Origin: JAICQQ01 sp965651135
Lineage (GTDB): Bacteria > Myxococcota_A > Polyangia > Polyangiales > Polyangiaceae
Assembly: GCA_965651135.1 (NCBI GenBank)
Contig: CBFGRJ010000226.1
Coordinates: forward strand, 1-11,737
Length of the DNA: 11,737 bases
Direction of reading: 5' to 3'
Within the stretch, counting starts at the first letter, position 1. Every line of letters starts with the position of its first letter. The notes beneath the pieces are model-generated. The model saw only the letters and a program-made list of their open reading frames with translations. It was not told where the DNA came from and ran no database searches. The translations under genes were made by a program, and so were the position numbers. Positions 6,736 through 11,737 of this stretch are shown here, piece by piece.

Positions 6736-8420
6736 GTGGAGGGCTCCGTAGCGCGCAAGATGCGTTCGGGATCGCCCAGGACCGGAATCGACTGCAGTAA
6801 ACGTCTAGTGTAGGGATGCTGCGGCCGCTCGATGACGGTTGCGACTGGGCCCTGTTCGACGATACGCCCGTGATGCATCACGAGGACGCGGTCACAGAGT
6901 TGGCTCACGACAGAAAGGTCGTGGCTGATGAACAAGAGCGCCGTACGCCGCGTTCGGCAGAGTTGGTTCAGACGATCGAGCACGGCCGCTTGAGTGGTGA
7001 CATCCAACGCGGTGGTGGGCTCGTCCGCGATCAACAGGTCTGGACTGCCGGCCAGAGCCATGGCAAGCACCACCCGTTGCCGCATGCCGCCGGAAAGCTG
7101 ATGCGGCCAAGCACGCAGGCGAGCTTCGGGATCGACAATGCCCACTTCGCTCAAGAGGTCGAGGGCCGCCGCGCGGGCTCGGTGGCCGCTGAGCCCTCGA
7201 TGAAGCTCCAGCACCTCGCGCAGCTGCTGCTCGACCCGTAGCAAGGGGTGCAAACTGCTCAGCGGATCTTGCGGGACCCAAGCGATGCGCTTGCCACGCA
7301 GCTCGGCCAGGCTTCGTGCGCTCAGGCGCTGCACACAAGTCCCATCGAGCAGAATGCTGCCCCGGGTCGAATGACCTGGCCCGAGCAGCTGCAGGATCGA
7401 AAGCGCCGTGACCGACTTGCCGGAACCGCTTTCGCCTACCAGCGCTACCTTTTCGCCCGCTTGGACGCTGAACGAGACACCGTCTACCGCCGTGACGGAC
7501 CCGAAGCGAACGCGGAGATCATCGACTCGAAGCAAGCCGGAATCCGGGGCGTCGGTAGGTGTCCCAGTGCTCTTGAGCGCGGCGCGAGTCGAGGCTGGCT
7601 CGCGAATCCGCGGATCCAGAGCATCCCTGAGCCCATCGCCCACCAGGTTGAGCAAGGCGACCACCACAAAGATGAATGCCCCTGGGATCAGCGAGACATG
7701 GGGCGCCGTGGCCAATACGTGCCTGCCTTGACCCAGCATGCCGCCCAAGTCGGCGGTGGGTGGTTGGGAGCCCAGGCCCAGGAACGACAGGCCCGCTGTC
7801 TCCAAGATCATCCAGCCGCTGCTGGTGGATGCCGCCACGACGATCGTCGAAAGCAGGCCGGGCAGAATCTCCGAAAACAGGATACGCGAGTCGCTTTGAC
7901 CGGCGACGCGAGCGGCGTCGACGAAGGCTGCGCGTTCGAGCGATAGCGTGTGGCCGCGCACGGTGCGCGCGAAGAAGGGTACGTTGACAATGGCGATAGC
8001 CAAGGTTGCGTTGACGAGCCCCGGCCCCAGCACGGCCACGATAGCGAGCGCCAACAGCAGGTAAGGGAACGCCATCACGACATCGATCAACCGCATCAGC
8101 AGGCTGTCGGTGCGGCCTGTGTAGTAGCCCGCAACCAATCCGATGCTGGAACCGATGACGGCTGCCACGAAGACGCCCACACAAGCAACGCCCAGCGAAA
8201 GCCGCGCCCCGTGAAGCAGCCGCGAGAGTATGTCTCGTCCCAGCTGGTCGGTGCCCAGCCAATGACTCGAACCGAACGGGGCAAGCAAACGTGCGTCGAG
8301 CTCGGTCGCGGTCGGATCGGCGAGCGGCAACACGGGTGCAAGAAGCGCCAGCGATGCGATGGCACCCAACAGCACCAGAGCGGCGAAGGTCAGCCGGTCC
8401 TGCTTGAGTTTAGCCATCAT
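6732..8420 (-). CDS. Fused ABC importer permease-ATPase (DppC-DppD-like)
   Basis: One 562-residue chain combines the second permease and the first ATPase of a peptide/nickel-type importer. The DppC-like permease covers about 1-272: a first membrane segment (about 11-32), the GTDQLGRDILSRLLHGAR motif (56-73), further membrane segments, the EAA-type coupling loop (about 164-187, ending ILP) and DPRIRE (269-274). A short linker (about 275-295) leads to the DppD-like ATPase, with Walker A GESGSGKS (329-336), Q-loop PQDP (383-386), signature LSGGM (442-446), Walker B LLIADEP (462-468) and His500. The chain stops soon after PYTRRLLQSIP, so the Cys-rich C-terminal tail normal for DppD is missing. 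No frameshift or internal stop marks the join. Such permease-ATPase fusions are known in this transporter class. ATGA overlaps join it to the genes on both sides. A second ATG follows directly at 8417. Confidence 0.93.
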   Translation of the reverse strand: MMAKLKQDRLTFAALVLLGAIASLALLAPVLPLADPTATELDARLLAPFGSSHWLGTDQLGRDILSRLLHGARLSLGVACVGVFVAAVIGSSIGLVAGYYTGRTDSLLMRLIDVVMAFPYLLLALAIVAVLGPGLVNATLAIAIVNVPFFARTVRGHTLSLERAAFVDAARVAGQSDSRILFSEILPGLLSTIVVAASTSSGWMILETAGLSFLGLGSQPPTADLGGMLGQGRHVLATAPHVSLIPGAFIFVVVALLNLVGDGLRDALDPRIREPASTRAALKSTGTPTDAPDSGLLRVDDLRVRFGSVTAVDGVSFSVQAGEKVALVGESGSGKSVTALSILQLLGPGHSTRGSILLDGTCVQRLSARSLAELRGKRIAWVPQDPLSSLHPLLRVEQQLREVLELHRGLSGHRARAAALDLLSEVGIVDPEARLRAWPHQLSGGMRQRVVLAMALAGSPDLLIADEPTTALDVTTQAAVLDRLNQLCRTRRTALLFISHDLSVVSQLCDRVLVMHHGRIVEQGPVATVIERPQHPYTRRLLQSIPVLGDPERILRATEPST

Positions 8421-9370
8421 GATTCGATTCTAGGATCGAGGGCGCGCTGCAAAAGATCGGTGCACAGGTTGATGACGACATAGCAGGCTGCCACCACGAG
8501 TACTGCCCCCTGCGCCAGCAGCAGGTCGCGTTGCAAAATGGCGTCGACCAAGAGCTTGCCGAGGCCGGGCCAGCCGAACACGGTTTCGATGTACACGGCG
8601 CCGCCCAGCACGAACCCAGCTTGGAGCCCGATGACAGGAATGACGCGCGAAAAGGCCACCAAGAAGGCATGACCATGGACGACACGACCTTCGGGCAGTC
8701 CCTTGGCGCGGGCCAGGCGCACGAAATCTTCGGAAAGGGTTTCGAGCATCGCGGTGCGCGTGAGTCGCGCTATCACTCCAAGAACGACCAGCGCTAGCGC
8801 GAGTGCCGGAAGCACCAGGTGGCTGGCGATGTCGAGCACGCCGCCCGCGCCTGCACCGAAGGCACTCACCATACCGCTGACCGGAAATAGCCCGAGCTCT
8901 ACGGCAAAGAGGACCATGAGCAGCATGGCCATCCAAAACGGTGGCGTCGAGATGCCGACCAGCGCCACCAGCGTCAGCGCCCGATCGGCGAGTTGTCCGC
9001 GCCTGACGGCCGCCACGCTACCGAGCAACAAACCCAGCAGGGTGCCGATGCCGAGTGCGGTGAGCGCCAGCAGCAAGGTCGGCCCGAGCCGCGCGAGAAC
9101 CAGATCGAGCACGGGCCGATCGAATGAATAGGAGCGACCGAAATCACCCGCGAGCACGTTCGTGAGCCAGGTCCAATAGCGCGAGAAAAACGACCCCTGA
9201 AGGCCCAGCTCGCGCTCGAGCTCGAGCGCCCGCGCAGGGGTCGCGTAGGGTCCCAAAATCGCCGTCGCCGGATCTCCGGGGAGAAGGCCGATCATGGAAA
9301 ACACCAATACCGAAATGCCGACGAGAACCAGCGCAAGCCAGAGCAGCCTTTTGAAACCGTACACGATCAT
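8417..9370 (-). CDS. ABC importer permease, peptide/nickel type (DppB-like)
   Basis: This is the first membrane subunit of the importer, with 317 residues and about six membrane segments (near 9-29, 98-121, 132-158, 183-202, 242-261 and 285-304). Family landmarks are LLPGDPA (29-35), GDFGRSY (75-81), the coupling loop EDFVRLARAKGLPEGRV (214-230) and on to VIP (243-245), ETVFGWPGLGKLL (262-274) and the closing DPRIES (312-317). The start is ATG 9370, in an ATGA overlap with the binding-protein gene, with a G-rich stretch (GGGGGTGG) a few bases upstream that may serve as ribosome site. It pairs with the permease half of the downstream fusion protein to form the channel. Confidence 0.93.
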   Translation of the reverse strand: MIVYGFKRLLWLALVLVGISVLVFSMIGLLPGDPATAILGPYATPARALELERELGLQGSFFSRYWTWLTNVLAGDFGRSYSFDRPVLDLVLARLGPTLLLALTALGIGTLLGLLLGSVAAVRRGQLADRALTLVALVGISTPPFWMAMLLMVLFAVELGLFPVSGMVSAFGAGAGGVLDIASHLVLPALALALVVLGVIARLTRTAMLETLSEDFVRLARAKGLPEGRVVHGHAFLVAFSRVIPVIGLQAGFVLGGAVYIETVFGWPGLGKLLVDAILQRDLLLAQGAVLVVAACYVVINLCTDLLQRALDPRIES

Positions 9371-10938
9371 CGACGGCCCACCCCCGACAGGTAGAGCAAG
9401 AACGAGGGTTCGAGCTCGACCCCCATCACGTCTTCGTGGGTCACCACATTCTGCTTCCAGCTGGCGACGAAGAGCCAGGGCGCGTCATCGTGCACCAGGC
9501 GCTGAACGCGTGCGTAAGCCTCGATGCGCCGCCCTGCGTCGGTTTCGCGGCGTGCCTCGAGCAATAGCTGGTCGACTTCTTGGTTTTTGTACCAGCCGGA
9601 GTTGAAGCCATTCGGTGGATGGGAAGCGGTACGCAGCGCCAAGAAGGGCAACGTATCGGGGTCGTGGGTCATCCACGCCATCTCTGCCATCTGCGTGTCG
9701 CCAAGGCCCGCATTGACGTGTGCCAGATAGCTGTTCCACTCGTAGGTCTCGATGACGACGTCGAGCCCCACTGCTTCGAGATCGGCTTGGATGGCCGTTG
9801 CCATTTGTACTGGAGCCAGCATGCCCGAACCACTTTGCGGGGCGGCCAGAGTTAGTGGCCGGTCGAGCTTCACGTTCGCCTCGCGCAGCAGCCGTCGCGC
9901 CCGCGCCGGATCGTAAGGGTAGGGCTCGACGCCACCGGCAGAGGCACCGAACGCACTGGCAATTGGACCTGCCGCCACCGTGGCAGTGTGCTGCAATACT
10001 CGAGCGACCAGCGCCTGCTTGTCGACCGCGTAGTTGACGGCCTGACGTACGCGCTTGTCGTCGAAAGGGGCGCGCTTGGTGTTCAGGATCAAAAACCAGA
10101 GATGCGGTCCCAGAGCTTCGACCACCCGAAATCCGCCGGCTCGGCGGAACCATTGCACGTTGTCGGGCGCTAGTTCAGGTACCAAGTGGACACCCCCGGC
10201 CCTGAGCTCCGCCACGCGTGTCATGGAATCCGCAATCGGTCTGAACACCACTCGGCGAAGCCGCGCGGGTTCGCCGTGATACCGCGCATGCCGTTCGAGC
10301 ACGATACGCTGACCCGCATCCCATTGCACGAGCTCGAACGGCCCCGTTCCCACCGGGTGCCGGCTGAATCGACGCCCATGTCGCTTCACTGCCGTCGGTG
10401 ACACCAAAAGTCCGGTGGGGTAGGCCAGGTTGGCCAACAGCGGCGCGAAGGGCTCGTCGAGCAAGAAGCGTACGGTTGCGGCGTCGATGACCTCGACCGC
10501 GACGACACGCTCGAAGAAGAATGCGAGCGGAAACGGACCGGTGTGATGGTAGGGATGATCCTTGCGCAGCAGGCGATCGAAGTTGAACTTGACCGCCTCG
10601 GCGTCGAAACGCGTTCCGTCGTGGAACGAAACCTCCTGCTTGAGAAAAAAGGTGTACTCGGTGCCGTCTTCCGAGATGGTCCAGCGCTCGGCCAGGCAGG
10701 GCGCGGGCGTCAGCGTTCCAGGCTCGAAACGCACCAGCCCTTCGTACACATTGGTCAATACTCGAAAGTCGCTGGAAGCCGTGGTGGTGTGCGGATCGAG
10801 CGAGCGAGGCTCGGCGCTCAGACCGACCAGCAAGGTATCGCTTGGCGGACGCTCGCTGCCCGCCGCATGCGTCACGACGATGACCAGGCCCAAACAGCCC
10901 AGGGCGAGCAAAGCGCCTATCAGCTTCAACGCATGCAC
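9367..10938 (-). CDS. Periplasmic substrate-binding protein, family 5 (DppA/OppA/NikA type)
   Basis: The product captures the substrate in the periplasm and delivers it to the permease. It has 523 residues: a hydrophobic export signal about 4-23 with possible cleavage after THA, and an SBP_bac_5 domain over most of the rest. Recognisable stretches are SLDPHTT (46-52), NVYEGLV (63-69), VSFHDGTRFDAEAVKFNFDR (103-122), GTGPFELVQW (197-206), RVRQAVNYAVDKQAL (296-310) and WMTHDPDTLPF (422-432). Cys15 lies too early and inside the hydrophobic core to be a convincing lipidation site, so the protein may be free or membrane-anchored. The start is GTG at 10938; no ATG is available in frame near the signal peptide, and no strong ribosome site is visible. 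Dipeptides, oligopeptides, nickel or glutathione-like substrates are all possible. It is the first gene of the four-gene ATGA-linked operon. Confidence 0.92.
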   Translation of the reverse strand: MHALKLIGALLALGCLGLVIVVTHAAGSERPPSDTLLVGLSAEPRSLDPHTTTASSDFRVLTNVYEGLVRFEPGTLTPAPCLAERWTISEDGTEYTFFLKQEVSFHDGTRFDAEAVKFNFDRLLRKDHPYHHTGPFPLAFFFERVVAVEVIDAATVRFLLDEPFAPLLANLAYPTGLLVSPTAVKRHGRRFSRHPVGTGPFELVQWDAGQRIVLERHARYHGEPARLRRVVFRPIADSMTRVAELRAGGVHLVPELAPDNVQWFRRAGGFRVVEALGPHLWFLILNTKRAPFDDKRVRQAVNYAVDKQALVARVLQHTATVAAGPIASAFGASAGGVEPYPYDPARARRLLREANVKLDRPLTLAAPQSGSGMLAPVQMATAIQADLEAVGLDVVIETYEWNSYLAHVNAGLGDTQMAEMAWMTHDPDTLPFLALRTASHPPNGFNSGWYKNQEVDQLLLEARRETDAGRRIEAYARVQRLVHDDAPWLFVASWKQNVVTHEDVMGVELEPSFLLYLSGVGRR

Positions 10939-10974
10939 AGCGCAACGACATGCAAACGCAATTCGTCGCGATAT

Positions 10975-10998
10975 GCAAGCCGAGCCATGGCAGCTTGC
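10975..10998. repeat. Inverted repeat between SpoIIAA-like gene and importer operon
   Basis: GCAAGC (10975-10980) and GCTTGC (10993-10998) form a 6-bp stem around a 12-nt loop that itself contains the palindrome GCCATGGC. It lies directly after the stop of the SpoIIAA-like gene and 36 bp before the importer start. No T-tract follows on the minus strand, so it may be a weak terminator, an RNA-processing hairpin or a binding site, or it may have no role. Confidence 0.35.
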
Positions 10999-10999
10999 C

Positions 11000-11572
11000 T
11001 CAGCTGCGGATCCACGCGACGGCTTCGCTGTACTGCTGAAAGGCGGCCAGATGCTGGCGTTTGGCGACGGCTCGCATACGCACGGCGACCGACATGACCT
11101 GTGACTGATTCACGACGGCGATTCTATTCAGCAATGGATGTGCATGTGCCCAGCGCCACATGTAGTCGTTGACGTCGTTGGGGGCGATCAGCATGTCACG
11201 TGCGTCCACGAGCAGTCGAGTGTGGCCAGAACGCAACAGCTCGTTGTCGATCGCTTTTTGCAATAGGGCGGCAGCCGCCAGCGTGGTCAGATCGAGCGCT
11301 CGAACCTCCACGAACATGTCTCCTAGCGCCAGCGTCGCGACATGGGTGTCGTTCGTGGTGAACACCTTCTGCGTCTCGGTGGAGACCGAAAGCGAAGGTC
11401 CACCCTTGAAACGCAGGGTCGACTCGCGCGGTGAGCGCTGGGTGAGCTCGCGCACCTCGGAGGGCCGCTGCTCGATGGTGCGATCGGTGTCCGGCAGAGC
11501 CGCTGGGCCCGGCCCACCACGACTGCCGAACCCCCCTTTGAACTCGTTGTTCACGCACCGTGACGCTAACAC
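11000..11572 (-). CDS. SpoIIAA-like (STAS/SEC14-type) protein, function unknown
   Basis: The C-terminal 120 residues look like the SpoIIAA-like domain, a small alpha/beta fold found in regulators and in stand-alone proteins of unknown role. RLLVDARDML (119-128) forms the usual central strand, and NRIAVVNQSQVMSVAVRM (149-166) is followed by a helix and AFQQYSEAVAWI (177-188), the typical AF...EAxxWL-like ending. The first 65 or so residues are Gly/Pro/Arg-rich and resemble no domain, so the start is uncertain: GTG at 11572 (190 residues), GTG at 11554, or an internal GTG at 11365 (121 residues, close to the usual family length). No kinase, phosphatase or sigma factor is next to it. It lies 61 bp upstream of the importer operon in the same direction. 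The link may be only positional. The family call is from pattern recognition and is moderate. Confidence 0.6.
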   Translation of the reverse strand: MLASRCVNNEFKGGFGSRGGPGPAALPDTDRTIEQRPSEVRELTQRSPRESTLRFKGGPSLSVSTETQKVFTTNDTHVATLALGDMFVEVRALDLTTLAAAALLQKAIDNELLRSGHTRLLVDARDMLIAPNDVNDYMWRWAHAHPLLNRIAVVNQSQVMSVAVRMRAVAKRQHLAAFQQYSEAVAWIRS

Positions 11573-11654
11573 GAACCGGCCTTTGGCGAGCGCAAATTTG
11601 TCGAGCGTGATGGGTGGCTCCCGCCTCAGCGAGGCATCCTTGCCGCGCCGATTT

Positions 11655-11672
11655 CGAAATACACGAAATACA
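11655..11672. repeat. Tandem 9-bp repeat upstream of SpoIIAA-like gene
   Basis: CGAAATACA occurs twice head to tail (11655-11663 and 11664-11672), reading TGTATTTCG twice on the minus strand. It sits in an unusually AT-rich patch about 85-100 bp upstream of the longest start of the SpoIIAA-like gene. Position and composition suggest part of a promoter or a regulator site, but no -35/-10 pair is convincing. Nothing else was found in 11573-11737. Confidence 0.35.
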
Positions 11673-11737
11673 AACCTCGAAGATGCATCGCGTCTGCGGT
11701 GCGGGCGCGAAACGACCCCAGAAATCCAAGGACTTCT

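Noticed and set aside
7248..7946. + strand open frame opposite the permease-ATPase fusion
   Set aside because: It is antisense to well-conserved ABC motifs, and its product has no domain or signal.
11293..11302. Palindrome CGAGCGCTCG as a second operator
   Set aside because: It lies inside the coding part of the SpoIIAA-like gene, is only 10 bp long, lacks the TGG/CCA ends, and similar strings are common in this GC-rich sequence.
1..11737. CRISPR array, IS element, tRNA or phage-defence island
   Set aside because: I found no regularly spaced repeats, transposase or integrase motifs, tRNA-like cloverleaf or nuclease/sensor gene pair in the window.

Overview
The window looks like a chromosomal segment of a high-GC, gram-negative, predatory or soil type bacterium. 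The best guess is Myxococcota (Polyangia): there are three exported lipoprotein-like proteins with long Gly-, Ser- or Thr-rich linkers behind the signal peptide, together with very high third-position GC and GTG/TTG starts. This taxonomic call is inference. No rRNA, tRNA, CRISPR array, IS element or phage gene is visible.

Left part (1-2336). A small Cys-rich lipoprotein on the + strand runs convergently into a minus-strand operon. Read from its promoter side, that operon is a lipoprotein polysaccharide deacetylase (2333-3700), a membrane-anchored parvulin-type peptidyl-prolyl isomerase (1530-2336) and a HupE/UreJ_2 family membrane protein (545-1540). The deacetylase stop overlaps the isomerase start (GTGA), and the isomerase stop overlaps the probable TTG start of the HupE-like gene, so the three genes are probably translated in series.

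Middle part (3701-5734). A divergent intergenic region of about 550 bp holds a perfect 14-bp palindrome that resembles LacI-family sugar-repressor operators. It also holds a decayed, frameshifted C-terminal remnant of an SGNH/GDSL-type esterase on the minus strand. Rightward from it runs an intact, different SGNH-fold esterase lipoprotein. A deacetylase, an esterase, an esterase remnant and a sugar-type operator together suggest a small carbohydrate-ester-processing locus at the cell surface.

Right part (5749-10938). A minus-strand ABC importer operon of the peptide/nickel (Dpp/Opp) family is complete: periplasmic binding protein, first permease, a fusion of the second permease with the first ATPase, and the second ATPase. 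Every junction is a 4-bp ATGA overlap. Only the second ATPase keeps the C-terminal Cys-rich tail usual in this family. Substrate cannot be read from sequence. Upstream, separated by 61 bp containing an inverted repeat, is a SpoIIAA-like (STAS/SEC14-type) small protein gene whose own upstream region carries a tandem 9-bp repeat.

Most of the window is ordinary. I do not see a clear new defence or mobile system. The parts most worth a second look are the operator-like palindrome, the esterase remnant, the coupled deacetylase-isomerase-HupE operon and the permease-ATPase fusion.
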